The notes under the pieces: model-generated
What the model was told of the DNA's origin: nothing
What the model saw: the letters and a program-made list of their open reading frames with translations, nothing else
Database searches by the model: none
Assembly (NCBI GenBank): GCA_017883385.1
Contig: JADGNQ010000028.1
Coordinates: forward strand, 1-50,392
DNA from: Candidatus Sulfotelmatobacter sp.
GTDB lineage: Bacteria; Acidobacteriota; Terriglobia; Terriglobales; Acidobacteriaceae
DNA length: 50,392 bases
Direction of reading: 5' to 3'
In this document: positions 43,670 through 50,392 of the stretch, in pieces
Numbering within the stretch: position 1 is the stretch's first letter
Layout: each line of letters begins with the position of its first letter
Translations under genes and position numbers: made by a program

Positions 43670-44170
43670 ATGCTCAGTCTCGATGATCCTCGCTGGACTC
43701 GACTTAACGGGGGATATCGAATGCCGTGTGATCCCCGGCCGTTGCTAGCAAAACTTGAGGCCGGCGAGGACACAGAATCGGTATGGCATTCCCTGTGGGA
43801 CGGACTCCACCATCAAGGAGACGTGGACGAGGCCTCATACGCGTGCGTTCCGCATCTCGTGCGGATTTATCGACAGCGCGGCATATTGGACTGGAATACT
43901 TATGCGATTGTTGTGACCGTCGAGTTAGCACGTGGAGTAGGTAAGAACCCGCAAGTGCCCGATTGGCTAGCAGCGAGCTACTTCGCCGCTCTCCAAGAGT
44001 TGGCCGAGATAGGCATCAGCGAACTTGACTACGCGAAGGATGTCGAGGATGTCCGTGCCATACTCAGCGTTATCGCCCTGCAAAAGGGTGCTCGAACTCA
44101 TGCCCGATTTCTTTTGGAGTACTCCGGCGAGGAATTGCTGGAAATCGAGTCGCCAGCCTCTGAGACATAG
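43670..44170 (+). CDS. Conserved-looking protein of unknown function (166 aa)
   Basis: I cannot name this family. The protein starts MLSLDDPRWTRLNGGYRMPC, continues with a segment rich in Trp and His (WHSLWDGLHHQGDVDEASYACVPHLV when read whole spans more than 20 residues; the core is LHHQGDVDEASYA) and ends with helices containing FLLEYSGEELLEIE. Its all-helical, HEAT-like look and the phrase AVPHLVRI in relatives recall small uncharacterised or immunity-like proteins. It begins six bases after the aminotransferase stop, so it is probably in that transcript, but no toxin or secretion gene is near. It has no signal peptide. Confidence 0.65.
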   Translation: MLSLDDPRWTRLNGGYRMPCDPRPLLAKLEAGEDTESVWHSLWDGLHHQGDVDEASYACVPHLVRIYRQRGILDWNTYAIVVTVELARGVGKNPQVPDWLAASYFAALQELAEIGISELDYAKDVEDVRAILSVIALQKGARTHARFLLEYSGEELLEIESPASET

Positions 44171-44221
44171 CTTTAGCTTGCAAGAGTCGTTGGGCCTACT
44201 GCTGCACACGCGAGGAATCCT

Positions 44222-44734
44222 CTGAGGAAAACGAAGATCATTCGACAACCCAGGTCCAGCCGCCCTCACGCGCCTGGCTACGGCTTCCCTAAGGGCACCA
44301 AAGGTCTGCTGCCCTGGTCCTGGGCCGAGCAGCGACTGAAGAAGTCGCACAACTACTGGATCACCACGGTGAAGCCCGAAGGCTCTCCTCACGCCATGGT
44401 CGTCTGGGGCTTGTGGCAGGACGGACGCTTCCTGTTCAGCACGGGCAACGAGTCGCGCAAGGCGCGTAATCTGGCAGTCAACACGAACTGCGTGGTCTGC
44501 ACGGAGCACGCACATGAGGCTGTGATCGTCGAGGGCGTCGCGGAAATCGCCGACGTCGCTTCTCGTCGCAAGTTCCTTCCGGTTTACGAGAAGAAATACA
44601 AGTTCGACATGTCAACGATGAAAGACGACATTTTGTCCATGAAAGAACCCGTCTTCGCCGTGCGCCCTCGGATTGTGTTCGGGCTGCCGGAGAAACACTT
44701 CCAGAGCAAGTCTACGCGCTGGAAGTTTGCCTAG
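44222..44734 (+). CDS. Pyridoxamine 5'-phosphate oxidase-fold flavoprotein, probable CTG start
   Basis: The frame encodes a split-barrel FMN/F420-type domain: SRPHAPGYGFPKGTKGLL, WAEQRLKKSHNYWITTVKPE, MVVWGLWQDGRFLFSTG, RKARNLAVNTNCVVCTE and a C-terminal RPRIVFGLPE. Only GTG 44369 is a common start codon in the frame, yet it would delete 49 residues that look like the family N-terminus. There is no ATG, GTG or TTG between the upstream stop at 44174 and 44369. CTG at 44222, preceded by GAGGA at five bases, gives 170 aa, a usual size. Either the start is CTG (or a rarer codon) or the 5' end has lost its start. Substrate and cofactor (FMN, F420 or heme) are unknown. Confidence 0.8.
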   Translation: MRKTKIIRQPRSSRPHAPGYGFPKGTKGLLPWSWAEQRLKKSHNYWITTVKPEGSPHAMVVWGLWQDGRFLFSTGNESRKARNLAVNTNCVVCTEHAHEAVIVEGVAEIADVASRRKFLPVYEKKYKFDMSTMKDDILSMKEPVFAVRPRIVFGLPEKHFQSKSTRWKFA

Positions 44735-44739
44735 GTCGT

Positions 44740-44873
44740 GTGGCGCGGACACTCCTGTCCGCGAAATGCTGGAAGCAACCTCGAACGCGACAATCCATTA
44801 CTCCTTACAGTCTCAGTAGACGGAGGCAGCTGGAACCAGGGAGAGGTCTCGCGGACAGGAGTGTCCGCGCCAC
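44740..44873. mobile_element. MITE-like element with 25-bp terminal inverted repeats and 4-bp flanking duplication
   Basis: Positions 44740-44764 and 44849-44873 are perfect 25-bp inverted repeats (left arm starts GTGGCGCGGACACTCC, right arm ends TGTCCGCGCCAC) around an 84-bp non-coding centre. TCGT stands immediately outside both ends (44736-44739 and 44874-44877), as a target-site duplication would. Each arm is itself a hairpin (CGCGGACA/TGTCCGCG). There is no transposase, so it would need to be moved in trans. It lies five bases after the flavoprotein stop and upstream of transketolase. Confidence 0.75.
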
Positions 44874-44898
44874 TCGTAAGTCTCGCGTCACCCGGCAA

Positions 44899-44914
44899 TG
44901 TGACCATAATCACG
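44899..44914. promoter_or_regulatory. CRP/FNR-like dyad upstream of transketolase
   Basis: TGTGACCATAATCACG keeps the GTGA-N6-TCAC skeleton. It lies 22 bp past the MITE-like element and 79 bp before the tkt start. Confidence 0.45.
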
Positions 44915-44992
44915 GCCCCGGCGATGGCCTCCGCATACCCTCTCTGGAGCACGTTCTGTGCGCTTTTCTGTCCGGCGCGGGAGGGGAAGTCT

Positions 44993-47062
44993 ATGGCCCT
45001 TACGAATTCCACCAGCGGGAAGGTCATCCGCGACTATTCCATCGAACATCTTAAGGACGCCGCCAACCTGATGCGCGGTTACGATCTGGTCGCGCTGCAT
45101 GCGGCCGGCTCGGGACACGCGGGCGGCACGCTTTCCATCATGGACATCACGGCGGCGCTCTATCTGAAGATCGCCAATCATGATCCGCAGAATCCCAACT
45201 GGGTTGGCCGCGACCGCATCATCTGGTCCACGGGGCACAAGGCTCCCAGCCTGTACCTGGGGCTCGCGTTTGCGGGATTCTGTCCGGTCGACGACGTGGT
45301 CACGCTGCGCAAGCTGAGGTCGCCGTATCAAGGTCATCCGCACTGGCTAAAGCTGCCGGGTGTCGAAGCGTCTACGGGATCATTGGGGCAGGGTTTGAGC
45401 ATCGCGGTGGGTCTGGCGCTGGCCGCGCGGCTCGATGACAAGAATCACAAGATTTTCTGCATCATGGGCGACGGCGAACAGCAGGAAGGTCAGGTCTGGG
45501 AAGCGGCGATGGAGGCCGGACACTACAAACTCGACAATCTGATCGGCATCATCGATTGCAATCGCCTGCAAATTGATGGCTGGGTCAAGGACGTGATGGA
45601 TGTAGAACCGCTGGCCGCGAAATACGGCAGCTTCGGCTGGGACGTGCTGCGTATTGACGGCCACGACATGAACCAGGTGGTGGACGTGCTGGAGCAGGCC
45701 AAGGCAGTCAAGGGAAGGCCAGTCGTAATTCTGGCGGATACGGTGAAGGGCAAGGGCGTCACCTTCATGGAAGATCAGGCGGGCTGGCATGGAAAGACCC
45801 CGAATTACGAAGAGCTGACGAGGGGCCTGCAGGAACTTGGGCTGAGCGAACAGATTCCTGTACAGGCGTTGTTGGATAAGGCGAAAAACTACCAGGCTGA
45901 AGTGGAGCGGAAGCTCGAGGCAAAGATGCCGAAATTCACCCGCAACTACTGGTGGAATGCCGGCGACACGATGAAGGTGAAGATGGAGCCCACGCGCAAG
46001 GGCTTCGGTCAGTCGCTGGCGGAGAACGGCGGTGACGAACGGGTAGTCTGTCTGGGCCTCGACATCTCCGGATCGATCACGATCAGCGATTTTTATGCCG
46101 GGAAGCCCGAGCGCAAGGAGCGCTGGATCAGCATGGGCATTGCCGAGCAGTCAGCGACATCCGCTGCGGCCGGTTTGGCAAGGGAAGGGAAGTTGCCCGT
46201 GCTGGGCACATACGCGACGTTTGCTGCGGCGCGCAATCTCGACCAGATCCGTACGTCCGTCTGCTACGGAAACTTCAATGTGATGATTGCCGGAGCGCAT
46301 GGCGGAGTTTCGGTTGGTCCCGACGGCGCTACGCACCAGGCGTTGGAAGACCTTTTTGCCATGCAGGGACTGCCCAACATGTCGGTGGTCGTGCCTTGCG
46401 ATATGGTGGAAACTCGCAAGGCGACAAACTATCTGCTGCTGCAACACAAGGGGCCGAAGTACATCCGTTTCGCGCGGGAAGCGACGCCGATTGTCACCGA
46501 CGAAAAGACCCCGTTCGTGTTCGGTCAGGCCAACGTGATTCGGCTGCGGCGTGAAGGGTCCGGTTTCCTTGAGGCGTTCGAAACCGTACTGGCCTCGTCT
46601 TACAAGAACGAGGATGAGCATCTGAGCATCATCGCCTGCGGACCTATGGTTCCTGAGGCGATGCGCGCGGCTTACATTCTGAAGAAGGAATTCGGATACG
46701 AGACGCGTGTTCTCAATCTTCACACGTTGAAGCCGATCGATGCCGACGCCATCGTTCGCGCAGCGCAGGAAACAGGAGTTGTGGTGACCGCTGAAGAGCA
46801 CCAGATCGGCGCCCTCGCGTGGCGCGTGAGCAACCTCCTGACCGAGAGCCCGCAACTCTACGGCCTGCCGGTTATCACCGGCGCAATTGGTGTGAAAGAC
46901 CGCTTCGGAGACTCGGGTGCTCCCTGGGAATTGATCAAGGAATTCGAAGTCAGCGCCGAGCACATTGCGCACAAGGCTGCGGAGTTGATGGCGTTCAAGA
47001 AGAAGTGGTCGGAAGAGAAAAGGGAAGAGCGCGAACATCTCTTCTACGCGGGCATGCGCTAG
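44993..47062 (+). CDS. tkt: Transketolase
   Basis: This 689-aa thiamine-diphosphate enzyme moves two-carbon units between sugars in the pentose phosphate pathway. It carries GSGHAGGTLSIMDI, the substrate His in STGHKAPSLYLG, TGSLGQGLSIAVG, the ThDP motif GDGEQQEGQVWEAA ending in IIDCNRLQIDG, the pyrimidine-domain glutamate region WISMGIAEQSATSAAAGLA, and a C-terminal domain with TAEEHQIGAL. The order and size are those of a complete single-chain transketolase. ATG 44993 with GGAGGGGAAG before it is used; the frame is open further upstream, but that part encodes the MITE-like element and is not protein. The gene is monocistronic as far as can be seen. Confidence 0.95.
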   Translation: MALTNSTSGKVIRDYSIEHLKDAANLMRGYDLVALHAAGSGHAGGTLSIMDITAALYLKIANHDPQNPNWVGRDRIIWSTGHKAPSLYLGLAFAGFCPVDDVVTLRKLRSPYQGHPHWLKLPGVEASTGSLGQGLSIAVGLALAARLDDKNHKIFCIMGDGEQQEGQVWEAAMEAGHYKLDNLIGIIDCNRLQIDGWVKDVMDVEPLAAKYGSFGWDVLRIDGHDMNQVVDVLEQAKAVKGRPVVILADTVKGKGVTFMEDQAGWHGKTPNYEELTRGLQELGLSEQIPVQALLDKAKNYQAEVERKLEAKMPKFTRNYWWNAGDTMKVKMEPTRKGFGQSLAENGGDERVVCLGLDISGSITISDFYAGKPERKERWISMGIAEQSATSAAAGLAREGKLPVLGTYATFAAARNLDQIRTSVCYGNFNVMIAGAHGGVSVGPDGATHQALEDLFAMQGLPNMSVVVPCDMVETRKATNYLLLQHKGPKYIRFAREATPIVTDEKTPFVFGQANVIRLRREGSGFLEAFETVLASSYKNEDEHLSIIACGPMVPEAMRAAYILKKEFGYETRVLNLHTLKPIDADAIVRAAQETGVVVTAEEHQIGALAWRVSNLLTESPQLYGLPVITGAIGVKDRFGDSGAPWELIKEFEVSAEHIAHKAAELMAFKKKWSEEKREEREHLFYAGMR

Positions 47063-47309
47063 GGCTCCGAGGTTGCTCTTCGTTGTTTTCCGCGGGATTC
47101 GACGATCTGACGCTGAATGTAGTTCGTTACTTTCGTTACCCATGGGGCACTGTTCCAGTTAAGCGCAGTTGCGATCCTCCCACCTATAATTCGATCAAGC
47201 CACACAGACCGAGGCCTCGCGAAACGGCGACAGGATGCCGCGCAAGGCGAGATTGTGGCCGTGGCGTCTGTCGCTGAGCCGCTCGTCTGCGAGCCAAGGC
47301 GCCGTAACA

Positions 47310-47339
47310 GTAAGCGGTCGTCAAGTAAGCGGTCGTCAA
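47310..47339. repeat. 15-bp perfect tandem duplication before the membrane/TPR gene
   Basis: GTAAGCGGTCGTCAA occurs twice in a row (47310-47324 and 47325-47339), ending six bases before the ATG at 47346. It occupies the place where a ribosome-binding site would be expected. Confidence 0.9.
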
Positions 47340-47345
47340 GTGAAC

Positions 47346-49556
47346 ATGGGAAAATCCCTCCCGAATCCGAAGGAACAGGCGACGCCCTGGATCTACAATC
47401 CATGGCTCGACCTGATTGTGGGATGCGGAGCGTGGTCTGCGCCCTTGTTGCTGCTTTCGTATTTTTCGCTGGCTTCGAGCGCGCGCACCTGGTCGGTTGT
47501 GTTCTACGGGCTGGCGTTCTTCTTCAACTACCCGCATTACATGGCGACGATTTACCGCGCCTACCATCGCTCCGAGGACTTCCAAAAGTATCGAGTTTTC
47601 ACCGTCCATATCACAGCACTGCTGGTGCTGACACTTCTGCTGTCGCACTTTTGGCTGCGCCTTCTGCCCTGGATCTTCACCATCTATCTGACGTGGAGCC
47701 CGTGGCACTACAGCGGGCAGAACTATGGGCTGTTCATGATGTTTGCCCGCCGGGCGGGAGCCGATCCCGACAAGGCAGGGCGTCGCGCCCTATACGGCGC
47801 TTTCGTAGTTTCGTATCTGATTCTGTTTCTCGGCTTCCACACAGGACCCTCGACCGATCCCCTGTTTGTGTCGCTGGGAATTCCGGCCGTAGTGAGCCGC
47901 TGGGAACAGATCATTCTGTGCATCGCGTTCGTGGGACTTTCCGTCTTTGGGTTTTCGCGGCTGGCGCGGGGGACAGAATGGCGGAAGCTGATTCCTTCAC
48001 TGACGCTGTTCTCTTCGCAGTTCCTGTGGTTCATGCTGCCGTCCGCGATTTCGCTGTTCAGGGGCCTGGAGATTCCGCAGAACCGGTACAGCACGGGCGT
48101 GTTGGCAGTGATGCATTCCGCGCAGTATCTGTGGATCACCAGCTACTATGCGCGACGCGAGGCCGCAGGGGAAGCAGCGGGCGGTGTGGGGCAGAAGTCG
48201 AGGCGCAACTGGCGTCCCTTGGCCTATTTCGGGGTGCTGGTCGTGGGCGGGATCGCGTTGTTCGTGCCTGGGCCATGGTTGGCCAGCCGCGTGTTTCATC
48301 ATGACTTCACGGCCAGCTTTCTGATCTTCACGGCGCTGGTGAACATTCATCACTTCATTCTCGACGGCGCCATCTGGAAGCTGCGCGACGGGCGAATCGC
48401 GTCCTTGCTGCTGAATTCACGGGAGCGGATTTCGGACGTGGCGGCCGATGCTGGCGGGCGCTTTGCTGCTGCGGGACGATGGCTGGTAGGAAGCACAGTT
48501 GGAGCGCGTTCGTTGCGGGTGGGCGCTGCGTTGTTACTGCTGGCTTGGGGGACGGTCGACCAGGCTCGGTATTATCTTGCGCTGCGCACCGACGACTTAC
48601 ACGATCTGCAGCGTGCCGAGGCGCTCAATTCATTCGACAGTTCGTTGCAGATGCGGCTGGCGCATCGCGCGATGGAAGACGGCCAACCGCAACAAGCCGA
48701 GGCTGCGTGGAGACGGGCGGTGCAGGCCAATCCGGCGGATCCGGCCCCGCACCAGGCGCTGCTGCGGTTTCTGATCGATCAGAACCGGTTTGACGAAGCG
48801 TCCGATTTGACGGAAGCTTCGCTCAAGCTCACACCTAAGGATGCCAATCTGCTGGTCGACAGGGGATTCCTGGACCTGCGCCAAGGCCATGCCGACAAGG
48901 CTCTGGCGAGCTGGGATGCGGCACTCGCGGCGGATCCGGGGCAGTCGCTCGCGCATCTGTACATGGCGGACGAACTGGATCGGGAGGGAACGGCGCAAGC
49001 CGCGGCTTCCCACTACAACGCTTTCCTCGTAAAAGTTGCCAGGCAGCCGGCGCAGGATCGTCCGGCACCGGACAAGATCATCGCCATTGTATTGCGCATG
49101 GCGGATTGCCAGGCGCGTTCGTCACAGACGGATCTAGCGGTGAAGTCGTATCACCTAGCGGAGAAGCTCGCCGCGCAGACGCATCAGGCCAAGCTGGAAA
49201 GCGTGGCGGACGTGAATGAAGCTGCGCTGCAGGTCAAGACCGGCAGGTTGAGTGAGGCGTTGCAGCTTTACCAGCATGCGCTGCAGTTGGACGGCTCGAT
49301 TTCCGACACCAGCGCCAGCGCAGAAGACTGGTTTGCCTACGGCCGGTCCCTCGATGATGCTGGATTCCCGGCGCGGCTGGCGTATGCGTGCGTCGTGAAG
49401 TCGGAAACCCTGACGCGATCGCTTCCCAATGCTGCGGTTCCGGATGCTCTGGCCGCGGCTCGAAGGCAATTGGAGAAGCGGCTGGGTGCGGAGGCGATGT
49501 CGGTACGCCGCAATCCTGAACCGGCGTTGCAGGAAGCGTTGGCAGTTCGGCGCTAG
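47346..49556 (+). CDS. Polytopic His-rich membrane protein fused to TPR repeats
   Basis: The 736-aa product has about ten membrane helices in residues 20-340 and a soluble TPR region from about 440 to 700 (for instance MRLAHRAMEDGQPQQAEAAW and RGFLDLRQGHADKALASWDA). Histidines sit in conserved-looking membrane phrases: FNYPHYMATIYRAYH (H64, H74), SPWHYSGQNYGL (H121), AVMHSAQYLW (H257) and VNIHHFILDGAIWK (H335, H336). Such a set inside membrane helices suggests a metal or heme site or an integral-membrane oxidase/desaturase-like enzyme, but I do not recognise the family. The start at 47346 is preferred over upstream codons because the earlier residues come from a duplicated stretch. There is no close partner gene apart from the coiled-coil protein downstream. 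Confidence 0.7.
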   Translation: MGKSLPNPKEQATPWIYNPWLDLIVGCGAWSAPLLLLSYFSLASSARTWSVVFYGLAFFFNYPHYMATIYRAYHRSEDFQKYRVFTVHITALLVLTLLLSHFWLRLLPWIFTIYLTWSPWHYSGQNYGLFMMFARRAGADPDKAGRRALYGAFVVSYLILFLGFHTGPSTDPLFVSLGIPAVVSRWEQIILCIAFVGLSVFGFSRLARGTEWRKLIPSLTLFSSQFLWFMLPSAISLFRGLEIPQNRYSTGVLAVMHSAQYLWITSYYARREAAGEAAGGVGQKSRRNWRPLAYFGVLVVGGIALFVPGPWLASRVFHHDFTASFLIFTALVNIHHFILDGAIWKLRDGRIASLLLNSRERISDVAADAGGRFAAAGRWLVGSTVGARSLRVGAALLLLAWGTVDQARYYLALRTDDLHDLQRAEALNSFDSSLQMRLAHRAMEDGQPQQAEAAWRRAVQANPADPAPHQALLRFLIDQNRFDEASDLTEASLKLTPKDANLLVDRGFLDLRQGHADKALASWDAALAADPGQSLAHLYMADELDREGTAQAAASHYNAFLVKVARQPAQDRPAPDKIIAIVLRMADCQARSSQTDLAVKSYHLAEKLAAQTHQAKLESVADVNEAALQVKTGRLSEALQLYQHALQLDGSISDTSASAEDWFAYGRSLDDAGFPARLAYACVVKSETLTRSLPNAAVPDALAAARRQLEKRLGAEAMSVRRNPEPALQEALAVRR

Positions 49557-49673
49557 AGGCATCGTCCCAGCGCATGCATGGCATCCTATGAGCCAATTGA
49601 CACTGTAGTGGTCCTGCTGAACAATTGAGTATTCCTGCAATCTATTCTTTTGTTTCCTGAGGAGGAAGCGTGT

Positions 49674-50392
49674 ATGGCCGATGAAGGCGATCAGATACAT
49701 ATGGAACATCAGTCGAACGCGGGTAAGTGGATTCTGACTGTGCTGGCCGTGCTGGTCGTGGCGGTATTCGGATACGCACACTACATGACGTATTCATCTG
49801 TCCAGAAGCTGACCAAGGACCTGAGCACCAGCCAGGCCCAGGTTAAAGAGCTGCAGAATCGCGTGCAGAACGCCGAGGAGACGGAAGAGACGCTCGGGCG
49901 CCAGACCGGGATGACCAAGCAGGAACTCGCCCAACGAACCGGCGAGTTGCGCTCTCAGCAGAAGGCCGCAGAGGCCCGCCTGGAAAAAGAACAGAAAGAA
50001 CAGATCGGCCAGGTAAGCGGAGAAATCTCGGGCGTGAAGACCGACGTGGGTGGAGTGAAGACCGATGTCGCTTCGACCAAGGCGGATCTTGAGGCCACGA
50101 AAGCGAAGCTGCAGAGCACGATTGGCGATCTGGGCGTGCAGAGCGGATTAATCGCGCACACGGCCGGCGATTTGGACGTCCTGAAGCACAAGGGCGACCG
50201 CAACTACTATGAGTTTACCCTGCTCAAGGGTGCCAAGCCGCAGCCGGTTTCGACCGTGAGCCTGCAGTTGAAGAAATCGGACCTAAAGAAGGGCAAGTTC
50301 ACGATGAACGTGACGGCGGACGATAAGACGATCGAGAAGAAGGATCGCAATATTGCCGAGCCGATTCAGTTCTACTCTGGACGCGATCACCT
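49674..50392 (+). CDS. Membrane-anchored coiled-coil protein (3' partial)
   Basis: The frame opens at ATG 49674 after a strong AGGAGGAAG and runs off the right edge, giving the first 239 residues. One membrane helix (WILTVLAVLVVAVFGYAHYM) is followed by a coiled coil to about residue 160, with a heptad-like repeated VKTDVGGVKTDVASTKADL segment, then a beta-rich domain beginning NYYEFTLLKGAKPQPVSTVS and KKGKFTMNVTADDKTIEKKD. The type is one I associate with Acidobacteriota, without known function. It follows the membrane/TPR gene by 117 bp. The remainder is outside the window. Confidence 0.75.
   Translation, partial: MADEGDQIHMEHQSNAGKWILTVLAVLVVAVFGYAHYMTYSSVQKLTKDLSTSQAQVKELQNRVQNAEETEETLGRQTGMTKQELAQRTGELRSQQKAAEARLEKEQKEQIGQVSGEISGVKTDVGGVKTDVASTKADLEATKAKLQSTIGDLGVQSGLIAHTAGDLDVLKHKGDRNYYEFTLLKGAKPQPVSTVSLQLKKSDLKKGKFTMNVTADDKTIEKKDRNIAEPIQFYSGRDH

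Noticed and set aside
44738..44992. N-terminal extension of transketolase
   Set aside because: The stretch is the MITE-like element in frame by chance; the ATG at 44993 has a strong ribosome-binding site and the normal family N-terminus.

Overview
The window reads as chromosomal DNA of a GC-rich, Gram-negative, probably aerobic soil bacterium, most likely Acidobacteriota (Terriglobia/Koribacter-like). This is inferred from a TonB-dependent receptor with an N-terminal carboxypeptidase-regulatory-like domain, an S46 dipeptidyl-peptidase, several short acidobacterial-looking proteins of unknown function, and many small palindromic or simple-sequence repeats between genes. There is no prophage, plasmid region, CRISPR array or full insertion sequence. 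Both edges cut a gene.

Layout. 1-7840 (+) is an aromatic-acid cluster: a BoxB-type di-iron benzoyl-CoA epoxidase (5' end missing), a cyclohexadienecarbonyl-CoA-hydratase-like crotonase, a rhodanese, three subunits of a 4-hydroxybenzoyl-CoA-reductase-type molybdoenzyme (hcrC-hcrA-hcrB), a DUF3291 protein and an amidohydrolase. 7998-12157 holds a DUF1801 protein, a secreted S46 peptidase (-) and citrate synthase. 12278-14699 is a cysteine desulfurase plus MnmA pair for tRNA 2-thiolation. 14950-17968 (-) carries a Cys-rich protein, a TlpA-like thioredoxin, two small envelope proteins, SecG and tRNA-Leu(GAG). 18160-19637 is a second cysteine desulfurase behind an SAM-I-type riboswitch with its own promoter and terminator. 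19752-23858 is the glyoxylate shunt: aceA and a frameshifted aceB (-) divergent from an IclR regulator (+), with a perfect 18-bp palindrome between them. 23895-27642 (-) is a glycolytic group gap-pgk-macrodomain-tpiA. 29362-35011 (+) has a zinc-ribbon protein, a cyclic-2,3-diphosphoglycerate-synthetase-like GTPase, a malic enzyme-phosphotransacetylase fusion and a LysN-like aminotransferase. 35275-40562 contains a multi-Cys membrane-anchored protein, a secreted protein, the TonB receptor with a small His/Cys secreted partner, and an 83-aa conserved protein. 41215-50392 (+) has a GT2 glycosyltransferase, an aminotransferase, a small unknown, a flavin-oxidase-fold protein, transketolase behind a MITE-like element, a His-rich membrane/TPR protein and the start of a coiled-coil protein.

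Much of the window is central carbon metabolism: glycolysis (gap, pgk, tpiA), citrate synthase, glyoxylate shunt, malic enzyme and transketolase. CRP/FNR-like dyads lie near three of these or neighbouring genes. The most notable items are the mixed oxygen-dependent/oxygen-sensitive aromatic cluster, the palindromic repeat captured in frame in hcrA, the riboswitch-controlled cysteine desulfurase, the aceB frameshift with its regulatory palindrome, and the MITE-like element with a 4-bp flanking duplication. All functions are read from the sequence by eye; no database search was run.
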